In this document: positions 17,029-25,826 of the stretch, one piece after another | How positions within the stretch are numbered: the stretch's first letter is position 1 | Layout: every line of letters starts with the position of its first letter | From: DAXETY01 sp051155755 | GTDB lineage: Bacteria; Desulfobacterota; Desulfobacteria; Desulfobacterales; SG8-13 | Assembly: GCA_051155755.1 (NCBI GenBank) | Contig: DAXETY010000076.1 | Coordinates: 1 to 52,739 of the forward strand | Length of the DNA stretch: 52,739 nucleotides | Reading direction: 5' to 3' | Notes under the pieces: generated by a model | Told to the model about the DNA's origin: nothing | Database searches by the model: none | The model's input: the letters and a program-made list of their open reading frames with translations, nothing else | Position numbers and translations under genes: made by a program

Positions 17029-18738
17029 ATGAGACTACATCTGACCGTCGGGCTATGGCTGACTGCCGCGCTGCTGTTGATGGGATGCACCGCCGGAAAA
17101 ACCGGATCACCGGCGACTGTCAACGGCTCCGATGCATATGAGCGTCCGGAAAACGCCTATTATTACTACATGGAGTCCCAGTTGGCCAAAGGCCGGGGTG
17201 CGTCGGAGCAATCGGTTGCCTATCTGGAGAAAGCCGCTGCTCTGCAGCCGGATTCGGTGTTTCTCAAAAAAGAGCTGGCGTTGGAGTACCTGCAGCAGGA
17301 AAACACGGCCGGGGCCCTGGAACTGATCGATGCAATCCTGGCCCAGGATCCGGATCACCTGGAATCGCTGATTCTATACGGCCGGATTATGCAGGAACGC
17401 GGAAACCTCGAACAGGCCAAACAAGCCTACGAAAAGGTAATCGCCCTGGACAGCAGCCGGGAAAATGTGTTCCTGCTGCTGGGCCGGATCTATTTGAGTG
17501 AAGACAACGACGCCGACGCCCTGCGGGTATTCCAGACACTGGTGGAACAAAATCCCCAATCGTACCCCGGTCATTTTTTCCTCGGCAAACTTTACGCCCG
17601 GCAGGAGCAGTACGAGGCAGCCGAACGGGAATATCAAAAAGCCCTGGAAATCGAGCCCGCGCTGTTAGAACCCCGCTTCGAGCTTCTGAATCTCTATCAG
17701 CGCCAGGGAAAGTCACCCGGTGTCCTGATCGACACCTACGAAGAAATTCTGGAGAACAACCCCGGCAACATTCAGGCGATGATGGAAGTGGGGCTTTTGT
17801 ACTGGAAAAACGACCGCAAAGACGAAGCCCGCGCGCTTTTCTCCGATTTGGCCCAGCGCAGCGACAGTTCGTTTGAAGTCGTTCTCAAAGTCATTCAAAC
17901 CTATCTGGAAACGGATCGATACGACGACGGGCTGATGGTGATCGAGGGTGTGTTGGCATCCGCGCCCCAGAATTCCGATCTGCAGTACCTGGCAGGGGTG
18001 GCCTATTACGGCAAAAAGGATTTTGACAATGCCCGCAAGCACTTCGGCCGGGTTCAGAAAGATTCGAGATTCTATAAAGATGCGGTCGTTCACCTGGCTT
18101 TCGTCAACCAGGAACAGGGAAACACCGCAAAGGCCGTAGAATATCTGCAGGAAGCAATCCTGAGCGATCCGGAAAACGCCGAATATTATTATTACCTGGG
18201 AACATTCCAGGAAAACGCCGAGGCCTATGCCGAGGCCGTCGGGGCACTGGAAAAAGCGATCGAACGCAACCCGGAAGAAACCAAATACCGCTTTCGCCTC
18301 GGTGTGGTATATGACAAATGGGGACAGAAGGAAGCCTCCATCGAAATTATGCGCGATGTCATCGAGCTCGATCCCACCCATGCCAGCGCCCTGAATTATC
18401 TCGGCTATACCTACGCCGACCTGGGGAAAAACCTGGACGAAGCCGAACGCTTGATCAAAAAGGCGCTTACCTATAAACCCAACGACGGATACATTACCGA
18501 CAGTCTCGGATGGGTCTATTACAAGCAGGGACGTTATGAAGAGGCGCTTTCCGTCCTGAAAACCGCCGTAGAGATGGTCCCCGATGATCCGATCATTCTC
18601 GAACACCTGGGCGATGCCTACTTGAAGGTCGGCGACCGCAGCAATGCGCTGCGTTATTACCGCCTGTCACTGGAGCACCAGAACCAGGATCCCGAGGCGC
18701 TCAATGAAAAAATCCGCCGGATCGAAAACCGGCCATGA
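17029..18738 (+). CDS. TPR-repeat lipoprotein
   Basis: A 569-residue protein. Residues 1-20 form a lipoprotein signal with lipobox LLLMGC, so the mature protein is anchored by its N-terminal cysteine. The rest is almost wholly tetratricopeptide repeats, recognisable by repeated units such as A-L-E-x-D-P-x-x with spacing of 34, about fourteen in all. Such proteins act as scaffolds, for example in outer-membrane biogenesis or cell-envelope complexes. The last base of the gene overlaps the ATG of the LolB-like gene (ATGA), so the two are translated together. An alternative start six codons upstream (17011) would merely lengthen the signal. Confidence 0.85.
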   Translation: MRLHLTVGLWLTAALLLMGCTAGKTGSPATVNGSDAYERPENAYYYYMESQLAKGRGASEQSVAYLEKAAALQPDSVFLKKELALEYLQQENTAGALELIDAILAQDPDHLESLILYGRIMQERGNLEQAKQAYEKVIALDSSRENVFLLLGRIYLSEDNDADALRVFQTLVEQNPQSYPGHFFLGKLYARQEQYEAAEREYQKALEIEPALLEPRFELLNLYQRQGKSPGVLIDTYEEILENNPGNIQAMMEVGLLYWKNDRKDEARALFSDLAQRSDSSFEVVLKVIQTYLETDRYDDGLMVIEGVLASAPQNSDLQYLAGVAYYGKKDFDNARKHFGRVQKDSRFYKDAVVHLAFVNQEQGNTAKAVEYLQEAILSDPENAEYYYYLGTFQENAEAYAEAVGALEKAIERNPEETKYRFRLGVVYDKWGQKEASIEIMRDVIELDPTHASALNYLGYTYADLGKNLDEAERLIKKALTYKPNDGYITDSLGWVYYKQGRYEEALSVLKTAVEMVPDDPIILEHLGDAYLKVGDRSNALRYYRLSLEHQNQDPEALNEKIRRIENRP

Positions 18739-19532
18739 TCGGAGCCTGCCGCTTGCCGGTTTTTTCACCGGCCTGGATCGTACTGACCGTTATCGTTTTA
18801 CAGGGCTGCAGCGCACTGGCGCCTCGACGCAGTCCGCAGGAAATCGCCCGGCAGGCCGAGGCCGAGCTTTTGCTGGAAACGGTTGCCTCCCGCAACGCGG
18901 ATATGGATGCCTTCAAAGGCATCGGCTCCGTCCGTCTGGAACAGCCGGGGCAGGCACCGATCTCGGGGCGCCTGGCCTGGGTGGCCCGGACGCCTTCGAA
19001 AGTCCGGTTCGTTTTTCTGGTTTCCGGTCATCCGGTCCTGGTTTTTGCCGCGGACGGTCAGGATATCTATTGGGTCGATCCACGTGCTCCCGAGGAGACC
19101 TACCGTAAGGTTCGATCCTCCGAAGGCCGACTGGATCGCCTGGTGTCCATGCCGCTGCGCACGGCCGATCTGGTTGCCTTGCTGGCCGGCCGCACCCCGA
19201 TCGTGGAACACTCCGAAGTGATGCTGGAATCGAATCCGGAATCCGCCCACCGGGTGCTGGTGTTGAAGCGATGGTGGGCGGCGGTGCAAAAGATCTTCAT
19301 TGATCGCGAAGACAGTCTGGTGAAGCGGATCGATTTCCTGGAGCGCAGCGGTGACCTGCGCTACCGGGTCGAATTCCTGCAGAACCAGACGGTGCAGGGA
19401 TACACGGTGCCGCGGCGTCTGCGAATCTCCGATAATAAAGGCGCCGCGCTGACCTTGAGCCTGGATCGCTATGAAATCGTCGAGGTTCCGGACGCGGGGG
19501 TGTTTCGGATCGACCCACCGGAAAAATTATAG
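18735..19532 (+). CDS. LolB-like / DUF4292 outer-membrane lipoprotein
   Basis: A 265-residue lipoprotein. The signal ends in VIVLQGC, giving a lipidated Cys at about residue 25. The mature part is beta-rich: FKGIGSVRLEQPG, then SGRLAWVARTPSKVRFVFLV, DIYWVDP and repeated short strands, a pattern like the LolA/LolB half-barrel that carries lipoproteins. It starts on the stop of the TPR lipoprotein, so the two work together, probably in placing outer-membrane components. In related genomes a similar pair often precedes ispE, which is not here. Assignment to the LolB family is by pattern and is not certain. Confidence 0.72.
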   Translation: MIGACRLPVFSPAWIVLTVIVLQGCSALAPRRSPQEIARQAEAELLLETVASRNADMDAFKGIGSVRLEQPGQAPISGRLAWVARTPSKVRFVFLVSGHPVLVFAADGQDIYWVDPRAPEETYRKVRSSEGRLDRLVSMPLRTADLVALLAGRTPIVEHSEVMLESNPESAHRVLVLKRWWAAVQKIFIDREDSLVKRIDFLERSGDLRYRVEFLQNQTVQGYTVPRRLRISDNKGAALTLSLDRYEIVEVPDAGVFRIDPPEKL

Positions 19533-19942
19533 TCCCGTTTTGCTTCGATGCGATATTCTGAATCGTTTTCTGCTTAGGCGGTCATTTTGGATACCCGGGA
19601 AGTCCGTTGTCCGTCGTCGGTTGTCCGTTGTAAGTGCATCGGCCGACATCGCAGGACGGGACGGATTGAAACGGTGAACCGGCGAGACGGGGAGACGGCG
19701 AAAACACAAGGTGCCAATTGGCAGGTTGTCTGGTTTACGCTTGTCCTGATGAAGTTCCTATTTTACTTTCAGCTTTCAGCTTTGAGCTTTGAACCTTGAG
19801 CTTTTTCCCATCCGCACCGAGGTGGTCGCCCCCCGGGCAAACCAGCAAGCGGATTGGAACCGGTTTCCTGAATAAGCCTGGTGGTCGCAGGTTGAAAACC
19901 AATCAAACCAATCGAACCAATCCAACCAATAAAGCGCAAATT
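19533..19942. other. Repeat-rich spacer upstream of cinA
   Basis: 410 bases without a gene but with three runs of short, imperfect tandem repeats: GTCCGTTGTCCG type at about 19603-19636, CAGCTTTCAGCTTTGAGC type at about 19770-19804, and a 9-base AACCAATCN repeat at 19892-19930. A stretch with GGCGAGACGGGGAGACGGCG (19681-19700) is a fourth. Confidence 0.6.
19892..19930 (+). repeat. Four copies of a 9-base tandem repeat next to the cinA start
   Basis: The unit AACCAATCN occurs four times in a row, ending 12 bases before the cinA ATG. If read in frame with cinA it encodes Thr-Asn-X units. Confidence 0.75.
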
Positions 19943-21187
19943 ATGATCAAAGCCGAAATCCTCGCCACCGGCAACGAAGTGCTCAGCGGCACGGTCGTCG
20001 ACACCAACTCGGCATTTGTGGCGCTGCAGCTGGAAGCGGCCGGTCTTGCAGTGGTGCGGCACAGTTGTGTCGGCGATGAGCCTCGAGTCCTGGCAAACAC
20101 GCTGGCGGAGATCGGTGCCCGAACGGAAGTGGCCGTGGTGACCGGAGGACTGGGGCCGACCGGTGATGACTGCACGGCCCTGGCGGCCGCGCGGGCCGCC
20201 GGCGTGGAGTTGAAAACCGACCCGGAAGCGCTGGCTTCGATTCAGTCGTTTTTTGCGCAGCGGCAGTGGGCGCTGTCGGATGCCAATCGCAAACAGGCGT
20301 TGTTGCCCGAGGGTGCCCGCTGCATCCCCAATCCGGTCGGCACCGCCCCGGGGTTTGTTCTGACCATCGGACGCTGCCGCTTTTTCTTTCTCCCGGGCGT
20401 GCCGCGTGAGATGCGCCGGATGCTTCTGAACTCGGTCTTGCCCGAGTTGCACGCGCTGGGATCACCGGTCCGGAAGGTGCGGGTGATCAGCACATTCGGC
20501 CTGGCCGAATCGAAGGTGGCCGAAGCGCTCGCCGGGTTCGAAGATCGTTTCCCGGATATTTTACTGGGACTGCAGGCCAGATTTCCCGAAATCCACATCC
20601 GTCTTTATGAAACCGAAGGCGGCGGCGAAGACCGTTTCCAGGCCGTCTTTGACTGGATCCGGAATCGTCTGGGCCAAAAGGTGCTTTCGGAAAAGGGCCG
20701 GTCCCTGGAGGCAGTCGCCGGGGATCTTCTGCGCCTCCGCCAGGCCACCGTCGCCGTGGCGGAAAGCTGTACCGGGGGGCTGGTCGCCAGTTTGCTGACC
20801 GATGTCTCCGGCAGCTCCGATTATTTTCTGCTGGGGGCGGTCACATATGCGAATCCGGCCAAGGTGAAGGTTCTCGGTGTGTCACCGGCCAGCCTGGAAG
20901 AACACGGCGCGGTATCCGAAGCCGTCGCCCGGGAGATGGCAGTCGGCATCCGGCGGCTGGCCGGCAGCGATTATGGAATTTCGACCACCGGCATCGCCGG
21001 CCCCACCGGCGGAAGCCCGGACAAACCGGTGGGAACCGTTTGTATCGGTCTGGCCACGCCGTCTTCGGCCGGGGCCTGGCGGTATCGCTTCACCTTCGAC
21101 GATCGGGCGATGAACAAGCAGGTCTTCGCCGCCACGGCATTAAACCGCCTGAGGAGAGAGCTGATCAAAACGGGCGAGGACGGATAG
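19943..21187 (+). CDS. cinA: CinA-like protein: competence/damage-inducible and nicotinamide-nucleotide amidase
   Basis: A 414-residue two-domain protein. Residues 1-170 are a MoCF-type (molybdopterin-binding fold) domain with EILATGNEVLSGTVVDTN and TGGLGPTGDD; residues 250-414 are the PncC amidase domain with VAESCTGGLVASLLTDVSGSS and ISTTGIAGPTGG. The family deamidates NMN to nicotinic acid mononucleotide and cleans up pyridine nucleotides. The ATG at 19943 is chosen because residues upstream come from the repeat; no Shine-Dalgarno site precedes it, which is unusual. It is convergent with the protease gene across a repeat element. Confidence 0.92.
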   Translation: MIKAEILATGNEVLSGTVVDTNSAFVALQLEAAGLAVVRHSCVGDEPRVLANTLAEIGARTEVAVVTGGLGPTGDDCTALAAARAAGVELKTDPEALASIQSFFAQRQWALSDANRKQALLPEGARCIPNPVGTAPGFVLTIGRCRFFFLPGVPREMRRMLLNSVLPELHALGSPVRKVRVISTFGLAESKVAEALAGFEDRFPDILLGLQARFPEIHIRLYETEGGGEDRFQAVFDWIRNRLGQKVLSEKGRSLEAVAGDLLRLRQATVAVAESCTGGLVASLLTDVSGSSDYFLLGAVTYANPAKVKVLGVSPASLEEHGAVSEAVAREMAVGIRRLAGSDYGISTTGIAGPTGGSPDKPVGTVCIGLATPSSAGAWRYRFTFDDRAMNKQVFAATALNRLRRELIKTGEDG

Positions 21188-21210
21188 GTCCGGTTTGCGG
21201 GGAAATCGCT

Positions 21211-21398
21211 CACCGCAGAGGCGCCGAGAACGCAGAGGGCAAAAAACAGAATGCTGGCCTTCAAACCAAAGCATTTCCAAATCGGCTCATACCCTAGAAA
21301 ACCCACCTCGTCGGATTTAACGATGTTTTTCGGATGCCGCCCTCTCAGCGGCATCCGAAAAGAACGGTTTTCTCTGCGTTCTCCGCGCCTCTGCGGTG
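21211..21398. repeat. Long inverted repeat element between convergent genes
   Basis: A 27-base arm at 21211-21237 (begins CACCGCAGAGGCGCC) is repeated in inverse at 21372-21398 with one mismatch. Inside lies a perfect 14-base-pair hairpin (21327-21340 with 21348-21361, seven-base loop). The element fills most of the gap between cinA and the protease gene and has no T-tail, so it is not a standard terminator. Similar CTCTGCG-type inverted repeats occur in other deltaproteobacteria. Confidence 0.75.
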
Positions 21399-21421
21399 AA
21401 TCAGATTTTGGATTTGGGCAC

Positions 21422-24400
21422 TTAACTGCCGGTAACTCTCTCCTTGTGCCGCCGCACGTATTCCCAGAACGGCCGCAGGGGCCGGAGTCCGTGGGGGCGT
21501 CGCTTGCGGAAGATTTCCTCCAGTGACAGGTGCGGGTCGCGGGTGGGGGAACGCAGATATTTGCGCAGGGAATCAAGCCGGCTGCAGATCTCTTTTTCCA
21601 TTTCCCGTTTCAGATATTCTTTGCTTTTCAGGATCCGTTCCTTCAGTTCCTGCGGCGGTTTTTTCCCCTGGTATTTATCGCGCTTGTATTCGATGCGCAC
21701 GGAAATCAGATCCGACAGGCGCCGATCGCTTTCGTGGTTGAGATACAGGACTTCCGGCACCAGATCGCCGAAATGCGTCACGCCCAGAATGTCTTTGTCC
21801 TGACTCCAGTAGCTGTCGAGAAACTCCATCTCCAGGTCTTTGTAATTCTGCAGCGGCATGTACATGCGGCGCAGGTGCAGCAGTACTTTTTGGGCTTTTT
21901 TCTTGTGGCCTCCGATGATCACCGAGCCGCCGACTTCCCCTTTTTTGACGCCCTTGGTCCACGGGGCGCCGGTGATGCCGAAATCGTTGTAAACCGGCAT
22001 CAGCAGCAGTGCCGAAAGGGTGTTCAGTGCCAGGGCATAACCGGCCGAAGGGCCGCCGACATTATACGAAGCCGATAGCAGCTGGTGATGAAGGGTGTAG
22101 TGGTCCAGGAAATCGCCCAGCAGCCGCGACATGCTCACCTTGGACTCCATGTCCTGCAGGAAGTTTTTCACCATGGTCAGCGCTTCCTGGGCCGACTGCT
22201 GCGTCATTTTCACCGCCATGTCCAGTTCGGCGGCGGCCGGCGCGTTGGAGGACACCGCCCCGGTGACGATCACTTTTTCAGGGCCCAGGTTGTAAGTCAA
22301 GCTGGTGGCGATTGGCAGCAGCACGCCGGAGACGTCGTTGGCACCGACCCCGATGATGAAGCCGACCTGGGGTTCCTGACTCAACTCGGCCTCCAGGAAT
22401 TCGTCCAGCTGCACCTTGCCTTTTTTCACCGGACTCTGGGAAATTTCCCGGCGGGCCGAGTTCAGATGCGACCGCATCAGCGGGTAGGTTTCAACTTCTT
22501 TGACCGTTTCCAGCAGCGCGATGATGTTGTCATACTGGTTCAAAAATCGGATCGGATCTTCCCGCGCTTCCGAACGGATGGCCTGGGGTGCTTTGACGGC
22601 ATCCAGGATACCCAGCAGGGTCTTGAAGTTGAATTTCACGAAATTCACCATCTGCTCCGGCGATTCACCGGACAGTTTCCGCAGCCGCATCAGGACCTCG
22701 TATTCGGTGCTGCGCAGCGAACGGGCCTTTTCCACGAAGGCGGAATAATCGGCCGGCGTATTGCAGATGTTCTGGGAAATCTCGAAGATGGACTCCGCAT
22801 TGAGTCCCTCGGCCAGCGGAACCCCCTCGAGGGATTTTTCGATGATACCGGCGATGTCTTTTTTACGGAGATGTCCTGAAATCTCCATGACTTTCAAACG
22901 CTTGGACCGGATCAGCGCCGGATCGAGAATATCCAGCCGGTTGGTGGTCAGGACGGTGAACACCCGGTTGAGGGGCACTTCGCCGTCGATGATGTTCAAA
23001 AAACGGTTCGTCAATTTGTCCGACGGTGAACCGCCGGCCTGGCTGCGGCGCGGGGCCAGCGAATCGCCCTCGTCGAAAAAGACCACGGTGGGGGCGATCA
23101 TTTTGGCGATGTCGTAAACTTTTTCCAGGTTTTCGACCGCGCCGTCGATGGGGTTGACCGGATCCTGCAGCGAGGACGGGCTGGCGGAAATGTCGTGGAC
23201 ATCATGGTTCTCACAGAGCCATGCGCGCACCAGAAAGGTCTTGCCGCTGCCGGGCGGCCCGTTGAGCACGACGCCTTTTTCCTCGCTGACGCCGTAAAAA
23301 AGCCCGTTATTGGCCATTTCCGAAAACAGGTTTTTCACATCGCCGACGTATTCTTCCCATTTCACCTGCCGGTCCATGCGGTCGACCACCTTGCCGAACA
23401 GATCGCCGTAGGAATTCTGGGCCACCAGTTCGAAGGCTCGCCGCACCAGCAGGGAATCGTCCAGGTAATCGGGCGCGAAATCTCCCTTGATTTCGATGAC
23501 CGAATCCACCAGCTTGCGCACGTAGGACGGTATGATTTTCAGCGTGCGCTCTTCGAAGATGCGGTAGAGTTTTTCCACCGTGAGGTCCAGCGCACCGGGC
23601 TGCAGGCAGACCGAATCGGCAAGACAGAAATCCCGTCCGCTGGGTCCGCTGCGAATGTCGTGGCGCACCAGCTCCATGCGCACGACTTCTTTGAGATTGT
23701 CCGGGTTTTTCCAGAATTCGGCGATATTGATGATGCGCCCCTTTTCCACAAAACGTCGGTAGATGGCCGCATCGAAGCGTTCGGGCTGATCGGTGGTGGC
23801 GATCAGCAGGCAGTCGCGCCGGCCACTGATGATTTCGTCGATGACGATGTTGGATGTGTCGATCAGTGAACGCTGCTGTCTTTCGACGCCGGACTCGCGC
23901 CCGCTGGATTTTCCGAAGGCACTGTGGGCTTCTTCGATATGGCGGATGGAAGTTTTGCGCGGATCGCCCAGGGCTTTTTTGAAATAGTTGCCCGGCTCGC
24001 CGGCCAGGGCGGTCTGGTAATCGTTCGGTGTCACCATGGCGTAATCCACCGGGACCCCTTGCTCCTTCAACTCCGAAAGCCCGCGTCCGATTTTGCCTTT
24101 AAAAATCGTGCGAACGACCGGAATTTTAGAGAGGCGCTCGTAGTGGCGGATTTTTTTTCGCCGTGCAATTTCCATCGAAAGGGTCGGATCGATTTCTTCG
24201 ATGGTTTTCCAGACCGGCTCTTCGGCCAGCAGCTCTTCTTTTTTCTGCTTCAGGTCGATTTCCGGCAGGACTTCATTGAGAAAGATGACGCGCTCGATGG
24301 TTTCGGTCACCGTGGAGGTCTTGCCGCTGCCGCTGGGGCCCACCACCAGCAGCAGCGGGGCTTTGGGAACCGAAGAATCGGAAACATACTCCTTGCGGAT

Positions 24401-24826
24401 ATGGGCGCGGTAGATTTTCTCGAACAGGTTCCGCATTTCCAGCGGAACGTGCACGTCGGTCAACTCTCGATCCAGCAATGCCAGCAGGTATTCATAGTCC
24501 CGGGAGGAGACTTCTTTTTCCAGGATTTTATTCCAGGCCTCCTGCGGATTGGTCTGTCCGGAGATTTCAAACCGTTTCTGCCAATCGGTCAGGATATCGG
24601 GATCTTTGAGGACGATAAATTTTTTCTTGGGCGCCGTCATGAACAGGGACAGGAAAAAATCGAGCATCGAATTGAAAAAGTCCGACGGCGGCTTGTACTG
24701 GTTCAGCCGGGCCCGCATAAATGCCATGGTTTCATGGGGCCAGGAGGCCACCAAATCTTCGATTTCGCGAATCCGCTCTTCGGGCAGGCGGACGTATCGG
24801 GTTTCTTTGGTCAGTCTACGGGGCAT
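21422..24826 (-). CDS. Tandem AAA+ ATPase with C-terminal Lon-type (S16) protease domain
   Basis: A 1134-residue protein. Domains by residue: a 150-residue head with a short amphipathic stretch (49-63); AAA+ module 1 with Walker A GPSGSGKT (163-170), Walker B NIVIDE (326-331) and ATTDQPER (343-350); AAA+ module 2 with GPPGSGKT (523-530), VVFFDEGDS (581-589) and TTNR (627-630); an S16 domain (about 815-990) with the serine in GGPSAG (Ser927) and the lysine in GGHKKKA (Lys975), matching the Lon Ser-Lys dyad; and a charged 140-residue tail. Ordinary Lon has one AAA+ module; two in tandem recall ClpB or Cdc48. It begins with GGGAGG six bases before the ATG and overlaps the SPFH gene by 11 bases, so they are coupled. 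I infer an ATP-dependent protease recruited by the SPFH partner, analogous to FtsH with HflKC. Substrate unknown. Confidence 0.88.
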   Translation of the reverse strand: MPRRLTKETRYVRLPEERIREIEDLVASWPHETMAFMRARLNQYKPPSDFFNSMLDFFLSLFMTAPKKKFIVLKDPDILTDWQKRFEISGQTNPQEAWNKILEKEVSSRDYEYLLALLDRELTDVHVPLEMRNLFEKIYRAHIRKEYVSDSSVPKAPLLLVVGPSGSGKTSTVTETIERVIFLNEVLPEIDLKQKKEELLAEEPVWKTIEEIDPTLSMEIARRKKIRHYERLSKIPVVRTIFKGKIGRGLSELKEQGVPVDYAMVTPNDYQTALAGEPGNYFKKALGDPRKTSIRHIEEAHSAFGKSSGRESGVERQQRSLIDTSNIVIDEIISGRRDCLLIATTDQPERFDAAIYRRFVEKGRIINIAEFWKNPDNLKEVVRMELVRHDIRSGPSGRDFCLADSVCLQPGALDLTVEKLYRIFEERTLKIIPSYVRKLVDSVIEIKGDFAPDYLDDSLLVRRAFELVAQNSYGDLFGKVVDRMDRQVKWEEYVGDVKNLFSEMANNGLFYGVSEEKGVVLNGPPGSGKTFLVRAWLCENHDVHDISASPSSLQDPVNPIDGAVENLEKVYDIAKMIAPTVVFFDEGDSLAPRRSQAGGSPSDKLTNRFLNIIDGEVPLNRVFTVLTTNRLDILDPALIRSKRLKVMEISGHLRKKDIAGIIEKSLEGVPLAEGLNAESIFEISQNICNTPADYSAFVEKARSLRSTEYEVLMRLRKLSGESPEQMVNFVKFNFKTLLGILDAVKAPQAIRSEAREDPIRFLNQYDNIIALLETVKEVETYPLMRSHLNSARREISQSPVKKGKVQLDEFLEAELSQEPQVGFIIGVGANDVSGVLLPIATSLTYNLGPEKVIVTGAVSSNAPAAAELDMAVKMTQQSAQEALTMVKNFLQDMESKVSMSRLLGDFLDHYTLHHQLLSASYNVGGPSAGYALALNTLSALLLMPVYNDFGITGAPWTKGVKKGEVGGSVIIGGHKKKAQKVLLHLRRMYMPLQNYKDLEMEFLDSYWSQDKDILGVTHFGDLVPEVLYLNHESDRRLSDLISVRIEYKRDKYQGKKPPQELKERILKSKEYLKREMEKEICSRLDSLRKYLRSPTRDPHLSLEEIFRKRRPHGLRPLRPFWEYVRRHKERVTGS

Positions 24827-25784
24827 TCTCGACCTCCCTGCCGGGCGAACCGGCTTCCGCCTCATTTGCCGCCTGCGGCGGCGGCAGTGTCAGCGCCGGG
24901 GAGCTCTGGGTATTCTGGATTACCACCGTTTGCTGCCCGGACTGATTCTTTTCGTAGGCGGCGGCCCATTTTTGCTGGGTCAGGAATTGAAACAGCGATT
25001 CATCGGTGGAACCGTCGGGGCGGCCGATGGCGCGCTGGAGAGACTGGATGCTCTCCAGATAGGCGGCATAGAGTTTGCGAATGCGGCTGGCCTCCTGATC
25101 GGCCGCATAGTTTTCGGCTTCGGCGATCAGCTCCCGGCGCTTCTTCTCTTCGGTGGCCTCCACCAGCTTGTCGCCGAAACGGGTCTCCCGCAGGACGAAA
25201 CTCACCACTTCGATGCCGTATTTTTCTTCCAGGGTGGGACCGCCTTCGTTGATGGGGCGCGACTTGAGCGCCGCATATATCTTTTCCTTGATCGATTGGC
25301 GCTCGCTGACCAGGGCATTGACTTCCTGGGCCTGCAGAATGTCCTTGGTGATGCCGTCGTAGTCGGCCTGCAGCAGGTCCGCCGGTTTGAGGTTCTCGAT
25401 GGCCCAGGTGCGCAGATCGCGGATGCGATAGGTCAGCACACCGGAGGTCCAGAGAGCGACGTTTTCCTTGGAGATGATGCGCATCGGTTCCGGGTTGCCG
25501 CCCAGCAGCATCCGCTGGTTCATGAGAGAGACTTCCTGTTCGATCCGGGTGAAATAGGGCAGGCGCAAGTGCCAGCCGACATCCGTGATGGCCTCGCGAT
25601 CGCCCCCGAAGCGTTCCAGTACGACGGCATAGTTCTGTTTGACTTTGAAAATCGTGCGGGTGGCATAGATCATGGCCGCCAGGCCGTAAATCAGCCCGGC
25701 CAGCATCACCACCGCCACCGTGCGCCGCAATACCGTTTTCACGACCGCTCTGCGAAGATACTTCCGGGAAAGGTCTTCAGCCAT
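24816..25784 (-). CDS. SPFH/Band 7 (HflC-like) membrane protein
   Basis: A 322-residue protein. A signal anchor spans about residues 23-44 (VVMLAGLIYGLAAMIYA), followed by an SPFH domain (NYAVVLERFGGDREAITDVGWHLRLPY onward in form, to about residue 225), a coiled-coil (KLVEATEEKKRRELIAEAEN) and a proline/glutamine-rich tail. HflK/HflC-like proteins form membrane cages that hold proteases such as FtsH. Here the neighbour is a Lon-type protease, translated from a start that overlaps this gene's last 11 bases. The ATG at 25784 has AAGGAG five bases upstream. Gene order hydrolase, SPFH, protease on the minus strand suggests one operon. Whether the bulk of the protein faces outward, as in HflC, is inferred from the N-terminal anchor. 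Confidence 0.9.
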   Translation of the reverse strand: MAEDLSRKYLRRAVVKTVLRRTVAVVMLAGLIYGLAAMIYATRTIFKVKQNYAVVLERFGGDREAITDVGWHLRLPYFTRIEQEVSLMNQRMLLGGNPEPMRIISKENVALWTSGVLTYRIRDLRTWAIENLKPADLLQADYDGITKDILQAQEVNALVSERQSIKEKIYAALKSRPINEGGPTLEEKYGIEVVSFVLRETRFGDKLVEATEEKKRRELIAEAENYAADQEASRIRKLYAAYLESIQSLQRAIGRPDGSTDESLFQFLTQQKWAAAYEKNQSGQQTVVIQNTQSSPALTLPPPQAANEAEAGSPGREVENAP

Positions 25785-25826
25785 TTGCACTCCTTCGCTT
25801 GAATCGATGATGTTGCTGAAACAGAA

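Noticed and set aside
19892..19930. The 9-base tandem repeat as a CRISPR array
   Set aside because: Units are 9 bases with no spacers, and no cas genes are near.
21327..21361. The central hairpin as a rho-independent terminator
   Set aside because: Neither strand has a T-run right after the stem.
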